NCBI RefSeq assembly: GCF_013369485.1 | Contig: NZ_JABWEB010000003.1 | Coordinates: 124,001 to 188,000, forward strand | Reading direction: 5' to 3' | DNA length: 64,000 nucleotides | Source of the DNA: Massilia sp. BJB1822 | GTDB taxonomy: Bacteria > Pseudomonadota > Gammaproteobacteria > Burkholderiales > Burkholderiaceae_D | In this document: positions 17,648 to 28,666 of the stretch, one piece after another | How positions within the stretch are numbered: position 1 is the first letter of the stretch | Layout: every line of letters begins with the position of its first letter | Program-made: the position numbers and the translations under genes | Notes under the pieces: generated by a model | Told to the model about the DNA's origin: nothing | What the model saw: the letters and a program-made list of their open reading frames with translations, nothing else | Databases searched by the model: none

Positions 17648-19045
17648 ATGCACTTGCCAACCCGCCTGCTGACTCCCTTCATTCTCAGCCTGCCTTTGCT
17701 GCTAAGCGGCTGCCAATCCACCATGCAGCGCATCGCCGACTGCAAGGCCGGCGACTGGCGCGTGATCGGCCAGAAGGATGGCGCGGCCGGCGAGAAGGCC
17801 GATTACGCCGAGCGCAAGCAGTTCTGCGAAGGCTACGACAGCAAGGCCGCGGGCGCCGATCCGGCGGCGGCCTACACTGCCGGCTGGGCGCAGGGCAACT
17901 GGGACTTCTGGTTCGCCCGCGGCGCCACCGATGGCCGCGCCGCCAAGACCATCTCCAGCTACGACCAGCACCTGGTCAGCGAGGACGTGCGCAAGAAGGA
18001 AACGCCGCCCGGCAAACCGGCTTACGAGGCGGGCTGGATGCAGGGGAATACCGATTACTGGAACGGCATCGGCAAGCGCAAGGGCGCCGAAGGCCAGCCG
18101 CTCGGCATCAAAGAGGAAAGCCGGGGCCAGGCCGAAGCCATGCACATCCGCTTCGACGAAGCCGGCTTTACGGCAGGCTGGCAGACCGGCAACCACACCT
18201 TCTGGTCGGACGCCGGCTTTTCCGACGCCCGCAGCGGCGTACCGGATCGCGAACTGGCCGCGCGCGCCGCCAAGGCCAAGGCGGCTGGGGTACAGGTCAG
18301 GGAAGACGCTTACCGCGCCGCCTGGAACGCCGAAATCGTCAACTACTGGAAGAACCTGGGCACGCAGGATGCCACGTCCGGCAAGGAATTCACTCAGCGC
18401 AAGGCCGAAGCCAATCAGCGCGGCCTGAAAGTGCTGGAAACCGAGTACCGCCAGGCCTGGGAAAAGCGCCTGGCCGAATACTGGACCCAGGCTGGCCATG
18501 ACGACGGCTACGGCAAGCCCTTCATGCTCGATCAGCGCATGGCCAACGCGCCGCGCGATGGCGTATTCGTGATCACCCGCACGCGCGAGCTGTACACCCA
18601 GGCCTGGCAGGCGCGCAATGCGCAGTACTGCAATCCGGACAACGCCTTCGACTTCGGCCGCCGCGGCGAGCCGATGGCCATCGACGTCTGCGCCGCGCCG
18701 ATCCAGAACCAGCTGAAGCGCGCCCTGGTCAGCGGCCGCGATTACGAAGTGGCTGCAGCGCGCTACAACGAAGCCGTCTCGCGCGCCGACGACCTGGCCC
18801 ACCGTCTGCATGACGGTCGCAAGCGCCTGGATCGCCTGGAACGCGAAATCCGCTCCGAGCAAGAGCGCAAAGACCGTCCCAACAACGAAGAAACCGCCAA
18901 GCAAGACCGCCGCCGCGACCGCGAACGGCGCGACCTGCTCGACTACCTCTCCGACACCGACCAGCACCTGCACGAAGCCAACCGCTGGGCCGACCGCCAC
19001 CGCCGCGAAATGGAACGCCTGCGCCGCGACATCTACCTCAACTAA
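17648..19045 (+). CDS. DUF2799-type lipoprotein built of repeats
   Basis: 465 residues. Lipoprotein signal with lipobox LLLSGC (Cys about 22). The body consists of about six imperfect units of 45-60 residues with the pattern Y-x-A-G/A-W-x-x-x-N-x-x-F/Y-W: YTAGWAQGNWDFW, YEAGWMQGNTDYW, FTAGWQTGNHTFW, YRAAWNAEIVNYW, YRQAWEKRLAEYW and YTQAWQARNAQYC. Short DUF2799 proteins carry only a few such units. The last 100 residues are a charged coiled coil. Probably a periplasmic, outer-membrane-anchored protein of unknown role. ATG at 17648 preferred over a TTG nine bases earlier. Confidence 0.75.
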   Translation: MHLPTRLLTPFILSLPLLLSGCQSTMQRIADCKAGDWRVIGQKDGAAGEKADYAERKQFCEGYDSKAAGADPAAAYTAGWAQGNWDFWFARGATDGRAAKTISSYDQHLVSEDVRKKETPPGKPAYEAGWMQGNTDYWNGIGKRKGAEGQPLGIKEESRGQAEAMHIRFDEAGFTAGWQTGNHTFWSDAGFSDARSGVPDRELAARAAKAKAAGVQVREDAYRAAWNAEIVNYWKNLGTQDATSGKEFTQRKAEANQRGLKVLETEYRQAWEKRLAEYWTQAGHDDGYGKPFMLDQRMANAPRDGVFVITRTRELYTQAWQARNAQYCNPDNAFDFGRRGEPMAIDVCAAPIQNQLKRALVSGRDYEVAAARYNEAVSRADDLAHRLHDGRKRLDRLEREIRSEQERKDRPNNEETAKQDRRRDRERRDLLDYLSDTDQHLHEANRWADRHRREMERLRRDIYLN

Positions 19046-19047
19046 GT

Positions 19048-19132
19048 TTGCGCCAGATCAAACAATGTCTAACCCTGGTGTCAGGCGGGGCCGCCGAGGC
19101 ACCAGGGTTAGACATTTGTTGAGGAAGATCAA
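19048..19132. repeat. Inverted-repeat element with FNR-box-like ends (copy 2)
   Basis: TTGCGCCAGATCAA (19048-19061) at one end and TTGAGGAAGATCAA (19119-19132) at the other flank a perfect 16-bp inverted repeat, ATGTCTAACCCTGGTG (19065-19080) with CACCAGGGTTAGACAT (19100-19115). It starts two bases after the lipoprotein stop and ends before the convergent chemoreceptor gene. Shares core and ends with the copy at 16102-16228. Confidence 0.75.
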
Positions 19133-19144
19133 AGGTGGGGACGG

Positions 19145-20743
19145 TTAGGCGCTAAGGGCGAGGCGGGAGGGGCCGGGGAGGGCGCGGCTGGCGGCGCTGG
19201 CGTCGAGGCGGAAGACGCCGACCAGCTCGGATAGGCTGCGGGCCTGTTCCTGCATGCTTTGCGCGGCGGCGGCGGCTTGTTCCACCAGGGCGGCGTTCTG
19301 CTGCGTGACGTCGTCCATCTCGACGATGGCTTGATTGATCTGTTCCAGGCCGGCACTTTGTTCCTTGCTGGCGTGGGTGATCTCGCCAATGATGGAGGTT
19401 ACGCGTTCGACGCTGCTGACCACTTCATCCATCGTATGGCCGGCCTGGCTGACCAGTTGGGCGCCGGCATCCACTTGTTCGACCGAGTTGCCGATCAGGG
19501 TTTTGATTTCTTTGGCGGCGGCCGCCGAGCGTTGCGCCAGATTGCGCACCTCGGAGGCCACCACGGCAAAGCCGCGCCCCTGTTCGCCGGCGCGCGCCGC
19601 TTCCACCGCGGCGTTCAGTGCCAGGATATTGGTCTGGAAGGCGATGCCGTCGATTACGGCGATGATGTCGACGATCTTGCGCGAGGATTCGTTGATCGCG
19701 CCCATGGTGTCGACCACCTGCGCCACCACGCTCTTGCCGCGCTGCGCCACTTCGGAGGCCGATTGCGCCAGCTCGTTGCTCTGCGTGGCGTTGGCCGCGT
19801 TCAGCTTGACGGTGCCGGTCAGCTCTTCCATCGAAGAGGCGGTTTCCTCTAGCGCTGAAGCCTGGCGCTCCGTGCGCGACGACAGGTCGTGGTTGCCGGT
19901 GGCGATTTCCTGCGAGGCCGTGACCATGGTGTCGGTGCCGCTGCGCACCTGGCGCACGATGCGTCCCAGGCTGTCGTTCATATCGCGCAGGGCGGCCAGC
20001 AGCTGGCCGGTTTCATTGCTGGACTTGACCTCAATCTGGGCCGACAAGTCGCCATCGGCCACGCGCCGCGCCAGACCCACCGCATCGTTGAGTGGACGGG
20101 TAATGCTGCCACTGGCCAGCCAGCCAATCACGATAGTGACGGCAATGGTGACGCCGGCGATGCTCAGCATCTGGATGCGCGCGCCGCCAAAACTTTCCTT
20201 GGCTATTTTCGACTCTTCGGCCATGCGGCCTTCCTGCAGATCGCTCATCTCTTCCAGATAGCCGACGTATTTTTTCTCCGACTCGCTGATCTGGCCATTG
20301 ATCAACTTACGGGCATCGTCGAGTTTGAGTTCGCCGATCAGGCGCAGCAGGTTTTGCTGGTTGGCCAGGTCCTGGGCGCGCGCGGTAGTAATGTTGTTGA
20401 AGATCTCGCGCGCCTTCGGCACGTTGATGACCTTGTCGAATTTTTCCAGCAGATCCTTGTTTTTGGCGCGCAGTGCGTTCATCGCATCGGCCTCGTGCTT
20501 GACGCCGGCTTCGTCGGCGGCCAGCAGGGAATTGCGCATGTATTTGTGGATGGTAATGACGTTCTGCTTGATCTGATTGGCCAGGTCAATCTTGTAATAG
20601 CGGTCATCCAGCATATTGCTCATCCGGTCGGCCGCCTGCGACATTTGCGACAGCGCTATGAAGACGATCATGGCCAGCAGTGCCACCACAAAACCGAAAG
20701 ACAAGCCCAGGCGGGCGCCAATATTCATGTTTGCGAACTTCAT
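19145..20743 (-). CDS. Methyl-accepting chemotaxis protein
   Basis: 532 residues. First TM helix about 10-30, a four-helix-bundle-type periplasmic sensor (about 31-190) containing [24 protein letters not shown], second TM ([19 protein letters not shown], about 190-210), HAMP, then the MCP signalling domain with the invariant hairpin tip [37 protein letters not shown] sequence. ATG at 20743 has AAGGGAGAG upstream; the frame extends further without a start signal. Ligand unknown. No CheB/CheR pentapeptide tether seen at the C-terminus. Confidence 0.93.
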   Translation of the reverse strand: MKFANMNIGARLGLSFGFVVALLAMIVFIALSQMSQAADRMSNMLDDRYYKIDLANQIKQNVITIHKYMRNSLLAADEAGVKHEADAMNALRAKNKDLLEKFDKVINVPKAREIFNNITTARAQDLANQQNLLRLIGELKLDDARKLINGQISESEKKYVGYLEEMSDLQEGRMAEESKIAKESFGGARIQMLSIAGVTIAVTIVIGWLASGSITRPLNDAVGLARRVADGDLSAQIEVKSSNETGQLLAALRDMNDSLGRIVRQVRSGTDTMVTASQEIATGNHDLSSRTERQASALEETASSMEELTGTVKLNAANATQSNELAQSASEVAQRGKSVVAQVVDTMGAINESSRKIVDIIAVIDGIAFQTNILALNAAVEAARAGEQGRGFAVVASEVRNLAQRSAAAAKEIKTLIGNSVEQVDAGAQLVSQAGHTMDEVVSSVERVTSIIGEITHASKEQSAGLEQINQAIVEMDDVTQQNAALVEQAAAAAQSMQEQARSLSELVGVFRLDASAASRALPGPSRLALSA

Positions 20744-21039
20744 TCCAGCTCTCCCTTGATATGCCGGTCTTGCTGTGCGTGCAAGTCCGCGCACTGGACA
20801 GGCTGTTGTGATCGACGAAGCTTCTATGCCTCGAATCAATATACGCCGAGGCCAAAAACGCTTGCAAGAAAAAAGGCGGGCAGACGCGGTTTGCGTGACG
20901 GCGATGCGACGCTGGTGTGGCAAGAAAGTCCTTGCTGCAGGGCTTGAAATCTTGCATGGCCTCCCATACTTCAGTTCTCCATTACTGTTAGAATCAACGA
21001 TGCCTCCCTCTGTGGAGCCATCGTTCAAGGAGATTTGTG

Positions 21040-23151
<2,112 letters not shown>

Positions 23152-23186
23152 GCTGGCGATAAGCCGGCAAGCCCCATGCTTAGACT

Positions 23187-25574
23187 TTAACGTTTGAGCA
23201 TGGCGGCGAATTCCTCGGCGGGGACAGGGCGTCCGTACAGATAGCCCTGTCCCTGTTCGCAGCGCAGCAGCTTGAGCAGCTTGGCTTCCTCTTCCGATTC
23301 GATGCCTTCGGCCACCACCTTCAGGTCGAGGGTGTGGGCCAGCGAGACGATGGTGTTGACCAGGCCCATATAGCCGGCGTCCTGCGTCATCTTCATGACG
23401 AAGGAGCGGTCCACCTTCAGCACATCGACCGGCAGCGAAACCAGATAGGCCAGGGAGGAATAGCCGGTGCCGAAATCGTCGATAGCAATCGGCACGTCCA
23501 GGCGGCGGATGCGGTGCAGGATCTCGGCCACGCGGCGGTGGTCCGACACCAGGCTGCTTTCGGTGATTTCGATCGACAGCGGATGGTAGCGCGCGCCCGC
23601 CGTCTCCAGCGCATGCTGGATATCGCCCAGCAGGGAATCGCAGCGGAACTGGGCCGGCGCCACATTGACGGCGATCTGCGGCGGCTTCAGGCCGGCGTCA
23701 TGCCAGCCGCGCCAGTCTTCCATGGCGCGCTGCATGACCTGGCGGCCGGCGGCGATCACCAGGCCGCTGCGCTCCAGCAGGGGCACGAATTCGGCCGGCG
23801 GCACCAGGCCGCGCTGCGGGTGGCGCCAGCGTATCAGCGCCTCGGCGCCGGCCAGGCGGCCCGTCTTCAAATCGATCTTGGGCTGGTAGTAGTTGATGAA
23901 TTCATTGCGTTCGATGGCGTCGCGCAGCTCGGATTCAAGGCTGATCTGGCGCGTGGTCTGGCCCAATTCCTCGCGGTTGTAGACGCCGAAGCGCAATTCG
24001 CGGTCGCGCGCGCTGGCCAGCGCATCCCAGGCTTTCACCAGCAGGGTGTCGGCATTCACCCCGTCCGTGGGCAGCGAGGCCGCGCCGACATTGATGGTGC
24101 ACCAGATCTTGTGCTGCTCGACCTGGTAGGAACCCTGCAACAGCGGCACGATGGTCTCGTGCACAAAATTCTCGGGCGAGTCTTCCAGCGTCGCCGGCAG
24201 GAAGAGGGCGAAGCGGCCGATGCCCACATGGGACAGCAGCATGCGCTCGTTGACGGCGGCGCGCAGGCGCTGGGCGATGACGCGCATCAGGCCAATGGCG
24301 GCGGCATTGCCGTAGGCCGAGCTGAGATCGTCGAAGCGGTTGATATTCACCAGCAGCACCGTGCCGGCCATGCTTGATGCAGCCAGCGCGGCGATCTGTT
24401 CTTCGAACTGCAGGCGGCTGGGCAGGCCGGATAGGGCGTTGGTGCGTGCCAGCCGGTGCAGCTCCTGGGCGTTGATCAGGCGCTCCAGGCCGAAGCTCAG
24501 CTCGGTCCCCAGCTCGCCCGCCCGCTCGCGGTAAAAATTGTCGAAGAAGTCCGAGCGCTGGGAATAGATCGAGATCACGCCCCAACAGCGCTCGTTGACG
24601 AAGAGGGGAATCGCCATGCAGGAAGCGATATTGCGGCGGCGGCAGGCTTGCGTCATCTCATGCGAGATCTGCATCTTGCCGTTGGCCACGGCTTGCGCGG
24701 CCGCATCGGCGGCAAACCATTCCGCTGGCGGGCCGGACTGGTTGCAGCGCGCCGGCCAGACGTGCTCGCTGCCATCGCTGGCGGCCGAGGTGAACATGGA
24801 CAAGGCGCCGCTGACGGGATCGGCGCAGGCGATATCGACCAGATCGATGCCTTGCTGGGTCGTGGCCACGCGGCAGGCATCCAGGCACAGGGTTTCCAGG
24901 TGGCGGGCGCGGGAAATGATGGCCGTCAGGCGCGACAGCAGGACGTAGAAATTGTCGTGGCGGATCAGGGTGCGTTCCTTCTCCACCTCATTGGTCATTT
25001 CGATGGCGGAACCGCCCAGGAAAGGCTCGCCATCGACGTCGATGGGGAACTTATGCACCAGCCAGTGGCGCGCCCCATCTTCCGAGGTTTCCATGGTCTT
25101 GATCACTTCACTGTGATCGAGCACGGCGCGGTCCTGTTCGGCCAGGCTGCGGCTGATGTCTTCCGGCCAGAAATGGCTGTCGTCCTTGCCTAGCAAGCCG
25201 GGCTGCTCCACGCCCAGCAAGCCGTGCAGGGCGGCATTGCCCATCACATAGCTGCCGCGCCTATCCTTGATCCACAGCGGGGAAGGGGAATGTTCGGCAA
25301 AACCTTGCAGGAAACCTTCGGCGCGCGCCAGACGGCGGCGCAGCACATTGTGGCCAGCCGCCACCCGCGCCAGATCGAACAGGGCCTGGCGTTGGGCCGG
25401 GTCCAGTCCGTCAGGCATGGCGGCGTGCAAAGCCTCCTCATCCGCCAGCACAGCGAAGGCGATGGGCTTGCCGCAAATGAATGAGGCGAGCCGGGAGAGT
25501 TCGTCAGCCGTGCCGGCCTTGCGCGGCAGATGTTCTTCGCGGTCGAACAGGACAGCTGTTGGCGTATGGCTCAT
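23187..25574 (-). CDS. PAS-GAF-GGDEF-EAL cyclic-di-GMP signalling protein
   Basis: 795 residues, no TM segment. PAS domain about 90-200 (PSPLWIKDRRGSYVMGN), GAF about 215-365, GGDEF-type domain about 380-535, EAL domain about 545-790. The GGDEF signature is degraded to VGIGRF, so cyclase activity is unlikely. The EAL domain keeps EALIRWRH, the AVNVA asparagine, EITESSL, IDDFGTGYSSL, the LKVDRSF lysine and VVAEGIES, so it is probably an active c-di-GMP phosphodiesterase, possibly GTP-modulated. The ligands of PAS and GAF are unknown. Confidence 0.9.
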   Translation of the reverse strand: MSHTPTAVLFDREEHLPRKAGTADELSRLASFICGKPIAFAVLADEEALHAAMPDGLDPAQRQALFDLARVAAGHNVLRRRLARAEGFLQGFAEHSPSPLWIKDRRGSYVMGNAALHGLLGVEQPGLLGKDDSHFWPEDISRSLAEQDRAVLDHSEVIKTMETSEDGARHWLVHKFPIDVDGEPFLGGSAIEMTNEVEKERTLIRHDNFYVLLSRLTAIISRARHLETLCLDACRVATTQQGIDLVDIACADPVSGALSMFTSAASDGSEHVWPARCNQSGPPAEWFAADAAAQAVANGKMQISHEMTQACRRRNIASCMAIPLFVNERCWGVISIYSQRSDFFDNFYRERAGELGTELSFGLERLINAQELHRLARTNALSGLPSRLQFEEQIAALAASSMAGTVLLVNINRFDDLSSAYGNAAAIGLMRVIAQRLRAAVNERMLLSHVGIGRFALFLPATLEDSPENFVHETIVPLLQGSYQVEQHKIWCTINVGAASLPTDGVNADTLLVKAWDALASARDRELRFGVYNREELGQTTRQISLESELRDAIERNEFINYYQPKIDLKTGRLAGAEALIRWRHPQRGLVPPAEFVPLLERSGLVIAAGRQVMQRAMEDWRGWHDAGLKPPQIAVNVAPAQFRCDSLLGDIQHALETAGARYHPLSIEITESSLVSDHRRVAEILHRIRRLDVPIAIDDFGTGYSSLAYLVSLPVDVLKVDRSFVMKMTQDAGYMGLVNTIVSLAHTLDLKVVAEGIESEEEAKLLKLLRCEQGQGYLYGRPVPAEEFAAMLKR

Positions 25575-25600
25575 ATGCTGTATATGGCCGCAAAGGCGCT

Positions 25601-26092
25601 TTATTCAAACAGTTTTAGTTTCAGCTGTATCGAAAAAGCCCCGTGCAGTCTTTCCTTATAGGTTGGAATGATCGCAAAGTTGACGCCGACGCGCTCGTAC
25701 TCCAGGCTGACAACTGGAATGGCGGCCAGGAACCAGCCGCCGTCGCGCATCTTGGGATAGCCGTTGAAGCCGCCTACCACGCCGCCGATGCGCAGCGGTC
25801 CCCACTTGATGGGCTGGTAGTAAATCCCGGCATAGTTCGACATCTGGCGGTCGCTATTGTGGAAGCGGCCAGCCGTGACCGCCGCCACGGTGGAGAAGCG
25901 GTATTCGGCGCCGAGGCCGGGATTGGTGTTGTCCAGGTTCTTGTCGCTCTGGAAGTGCCAGGAGTAAAAGCCGGGATTGATCCACAGCTCATTCAAAGGC
26001 TTGGATTCGACCATTTCGAACGGGTCGGCCAGGGCAGGCAGGGGCAACTGCGCCAGCACGGCCGCGCAGAGCAGGGGGACAGCACGTTTCAT
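25601..26092 (-). CDS. Exported beta-barrel-like conserved protein
   Basis: 163 residues. Signal peptide MKRAVPLLCAAVLAQLPLPALA, mature part of alternating beta strands: NPGFYSWHFQSDKNLDNTNP, GAEYRFSTVAAVTAGRFHNSD, YAGIYYQPIKWGPLRIG, GGWFLAAIPVVSLEY and a final GAFSIQLKLKLFE ending in a hydrophobic/aromatic residue, as in small outer-membrane barrels. The layout recalls PagP-like or acyloxyacyl-hydrolase-like 8-stranded barrels, but I do not see their catalytic residues with certainty. Single gene between the c-di-GMP protein and the TPR gene. Confidence 0.6.
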   Translation of the reverse strand: MKRAVPLLCAAVLAQLPLPALADPFEMVESKPLNELWINPGFYSWHFQSDKNLDNTNPGLGAEYRFSTVAAVTAGRFHNSDRQMSNYAGIYYQPIKWGPLRIGGVVGGFNGYPKMRDGGWFLAAIPVVSLEYERVGVNFAIIPTYKERLHGAFSIQLKLKLFE

Positions 26093-26167
26093 CCAGCAAT
26101 TCCTTATTTTTTATCGGTTTGGCAGCTTTGTAATTATAGCCAATACCACCGCGCAAATACTTAGCAA

Positions 26168-27436
26168 ATGCATAAAATGAAGACTACAATTCGGCTTTGC
26201 TGTTTTTGGGGAGTGGGTGTGTTGCGCAGTTTGATGGTTCAAGGGGTGTTGGCGGTATGCAGTTTGCAGGCGGCGGTGGCGGCGGTGCCGCCGGAGCAGG
26301 CGGCTTCCGCGCTGTTTGGTAGTGGACAGGTGGAAACGATGGTGTCCGAAGCGCATGGCTTGACGGCGCAGGGGCGTTTCCAGGAAGCGGCCGGCCGCCT
26401 GGAGCAGGCGCGCAAATTGGCGCCGCAAGCTTCCGGCCCGCTGTCGGCGCTGGCGCACACCCTGTATTCCGCCTCGCTTGACGCCGACAGTGCCGACGTG
26501 GCGAAACTGCGTGCCCAGGCCGAGAGTTATGCCCGCGCCGCGCTGGAACGTTTCGACGGCGATCCACTGGCACAGGAAATCCTGCGCCGCCTGGCTGGAG
26601 ATAATGAGCGCAGCAGCTACCAGCCCTCGCGCGAGGCGGCGCAAGCCTTTGTCGAAGGCGAAGTCTTCTTCCATAAGCGCAAGATGGACGAGGCGCGCGC
26701 CAAATACCGCGAGGCCCAGCGTGCCGATCCCGGCTACGCCTCGGCGTGGCTGATGGAAGGCGATACCTATTTCGTCGAGAAAAATTGGGTGGCTGCCGAA
26801 CTGCTGTTCCGCAAAGCGGCGGAAACCGATCCCCTGCATCCACAGGCTTGGCGCTTTCTGGCCGATGCCCTGATCCATCTGGGCGACCGGCGGGGCGCGG
26901 AAAACGCCTTGTACAAGGCCATTGAAGCGGTGCCGAACCAGCGTCAAGGCTGGGAGCGCCTTGCGGTGCTGGCTGCAGCCGGCGGGCGCCCGCTGGCCGC
27001 GCTGAACCTGAAACGCGGCGCCAGCGTGGACTTTGACGAGAAGAACGGCAAGAGCGAATTGACGCTGTCCAGCGAATTTTCCGGCACCACGGCCAGCAGC
27101 GACGCTGACCACGCCATCTGGCTGGCCTACGCCTTCAAGCAGGCCAATATGCGCTCGGCCGCGCACAAGGCTGGCCGCAAAGCGCGTCCTTTCGAACTGG
27201 AGCTGGCCAGCTGGAAGGCCGCGCTGGCCATGGCGGAAGGCGGCGGCGATCAAGCCAAGATGCCGCTGCGCCCCGAGCTGCGCAAGCTGAAAGCCATCCA
27301 CGACGCCGGCCAACTGGAAGCCGCCATCTTCACGCTGATGTTCAGCGAAGCCTACCGCTCCGAATTCGAAGCCTGGAAAAACGCCAACCCTGGCGCCCAG
27401 CGCCGCTTTATCGAGCAATTCCGCTTGATGCCCTGA
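26168..27436 (+). CDS. Exported TPR protein
   Basis: About 422 residues. A hydrophobic N-terminus (CCFWGVGVLRSLMVQGVLAVCSLQAAVAA) looks like a long signal peptide. Several TPR motifs, e.g. AHGLTAQGRFQEAAGRLEQARKLAP, AFVEGEVFFHKRKMDEARAKYREAQRADP, and AELLFRKAAETDPLHPQAWRFLADALIHLGDRRGAENALYKAIE. C-terminal third is not repetitive. Two in-frame ATGs (26168 and 26177), neither with a good ribosome-binding site. Probably a periplasmic scaffold; partner unknown. Confidence 0.7.
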   Translation: MHKMKTTIRLCCFWGVGVLRSLMVQGVLAVCSLQAAVAAVPPEQAASALFGSGQVETMVSEAHGLTAQGRFQEAAGRLEQARKLAPQASGPLSALAHTLYSASLDADSADVAKLRAQAESYARAALERFDGDPLAQEILRRLAGDNERSSYQPSREAAQAFVEGEVFFHKRKMDEARAKYREAQRADPGYASAWLMEGDTYFVEKNWVAAELLFRKAAETDPLHPQAWRFLADALIHLGDRRGAENALYKAIEAVPNQRQGWERLAVLAAAGGRPLAALNLKRGASVDFDEKNGKSELTLSSEFSGTTASSDADHAIWLAYAFKQANMRSAAHKAGRKARPFELELASWKAALAMAEGGGDQAKMPLRPELRKLKAIHDAGQLEAAIFTLMFSEAYRSEFEAWKNANPGAQRRFIEQFRLMP

Positions 27437-27438
27437 GC

Positions 27439-27945
27439 TTATTCCTTCGCTTCAAAAGCCGCATGGTAGCTGACCTGGCCTTGCGGCAGCGGGCTGCCGA
27501 AGGAAAGTGCCTGGAAGTACTCGGCAGGGATGCCGGGCAGCTCCAGGCTGGCGTCGGCCTTGAAGCCAAAACGGCCGTAGTAGGCGGGATCGCCCAACAC
27601 CACGCAGCCGGCCGCACCCAGGGTTTGCAGCTCGGCCAAGGCGGCTTTCATCAGCTGCGAGCCTATGCCCCGCTGCTGGTGCTGCGGCGAGACCGAAATC
27701 GGCCCCAATCCGTACCAGCCGCTTGCGCCGGAAGAAATGACGACGGGAGAAACCGCCACATGGCCGACGATGGCTTCGCCCTCCAGCGCAACGATGGAAA
27801 CAGTTAGTTGTCCCGCGCGGCGCAGGGCGTTGACGATAAATTGCTCGGTATGGCTGGAGTGCACTTCGCTGAGAAAAGCAGCTTCGGTCAAGCGGGCGAT
27901 CGCGTCGATGTCGCCGCCTTCTTCCTTGCGTAGAATGATGTTCAT
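27439..27945 (-). CDS. GNAT N-acetyltransferase (YhbS-like)
   Basis: 168 residues. IIRKEEGGDIDAIARLTEAAF opening, then GPISVSPQHQQRGIGSQLMKAAL (acetyl-CoA loop) and GDPAYYGRFGF, which are the marks of the YhbS group. It is downstream of, and spaced three bases from, the tetR gene and so probably shares its transcript. Acceptor unknown. Confidence 0.85.
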   Translation of the reverse strand: MNIILRKEEGGDIDAIARLTEAAFLSEVHSSHTEQFIVNALRRAGQLTVSIVALEGEAIVGHVAVSPVVISSGASGWYGLGPISVSPQHQQRGIGSQLMKAALAELQTLGAAGCVVLGDPAYYGRFGFKADASLELPGIPAEYFQALSFGSPLPQGQVSYHAAFEAKE

Positions 27946-27948
27946 TAT

Positions 27949-28542
27949 TTAGTCCTTTCCAGGTGGCGGCAGCAAAAGCCGGGCCACCCCCATGATTTCT
28001 TGCAGTGGCTGCGCGGATGCCTTGGCTCCGGCACGCAGCAGCATATTATCGGAATAGCCGTTCAGCAGCGCAAGCAGCTGGCGCGCCGCGCGTGCCGGAT
28101 GGGCGCACGTCCAGTCGCCGGAATCAGTGCCTTGCCGGATAATTGTTTCCAGTATGCTTTCCCAGCGCCCCGTGCCCTGGTGATAGCTGGCCGCCAGTTC
28201 AGGCTCCCGCAGCGACTCCACCCAGGCGCCCATCCACATGGCCCAGTCATGGTCATTTTCCTTCGGCAGGTAGTAACGGAAGAAGCTTTTCAGCGCCTTG
28301 GGCGCTGCCAGTCCTGCATGGATGGACTCCGTTTCGGCGATCTGCGCAGCCATGAAGCGTTCGAAGGCTTCGCGCCGCAGCGTTTTCCAGTCCGGGAAGT
28401 AGTGATAGACGTGGCTGCGCGAAAGGCCCGCATGTTCGGCCAGATCGCGCGTGGAGACGGTGGCAAAGCCATTCTCCTGAAACAGTTCCAGTGCAGCAGC
28501 GATGATTTGTTCGCGCCGGTCGGCGCCATTGGCGGGTGGCAT
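27949..28542 (-). CDS. TetR/AcrR family repressor
   Basis: 197 residues. N-terminal HTH: REQIIAAALELFQENGFATVSTRDLAEHAGLSRSHVYHYFPDWKTLRREAF, typical of TetR. C-terminal ligand domain of about 140 residues with LPKENDHDWAMWMGAWVESLREPELA. It is divergent from the six-TM ABC-domain gene; the shared 124-bp region holds two 18-bp palindromes (28593-28635), so it very likely represses that gene and itself. Inducer unknown. Confidence 0.9.
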   Translation of the reverse strand: MPPANGADRREQIIAAALELFQENGFATVSTRDLAEHAGLSRSHVYHYFPDWKTLRREAFERFMAAQIAETESIHAGLAAPKALKSFFRYYLPKENDHDWAMWMGAWVESLREPELAASYHQGTGRWESILETIIRQGTDSGDWTCAHPARAARQLLALLNGYSDNMLLRAGAKASAQPLQEIMGVARLLLPPPGKD

Positions 28543-28586
28543 GCGCTAAATCCTTGATTTAAAAAGGCATCAGTTTGTAACAGCGC

Positions 28587-28635
28587 TTGCTGTTTGAGCA
28601 GTCGCTCAAACATAATACTTGAGCGACTGCTCAAA
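28587..28635 (+). promoter_or_regulatory. Promoter with double TetR-type operator
   Basis: TTTGAGCAGTCGCTCAAA (28593-28610) and its exact reverse complement core TTGAGCGACTGCTCAA (28619-28634) form two sites of the type TTGAGC-N4-GCTCAA, 25-26 bp centre to centre. A -35-like TTGCTG (28587-28592) and -10-like CATAAT (28611-28616) with an 18-bp spacer place operator 1 exactly between them. Operator of the adjacent TetR gene by position (inference). Confidence 0.75.
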
Positions 28636-28666
28636 TACAAGGAAGCAGGCAAATCAAGGAAAAGAA

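Noticed and set aside
17702..19000. 432-residue minus frame opposite the DUF2799 lipoprotein
   Set aside because: Shadow of the repeat-built lipoprotein; no family features.
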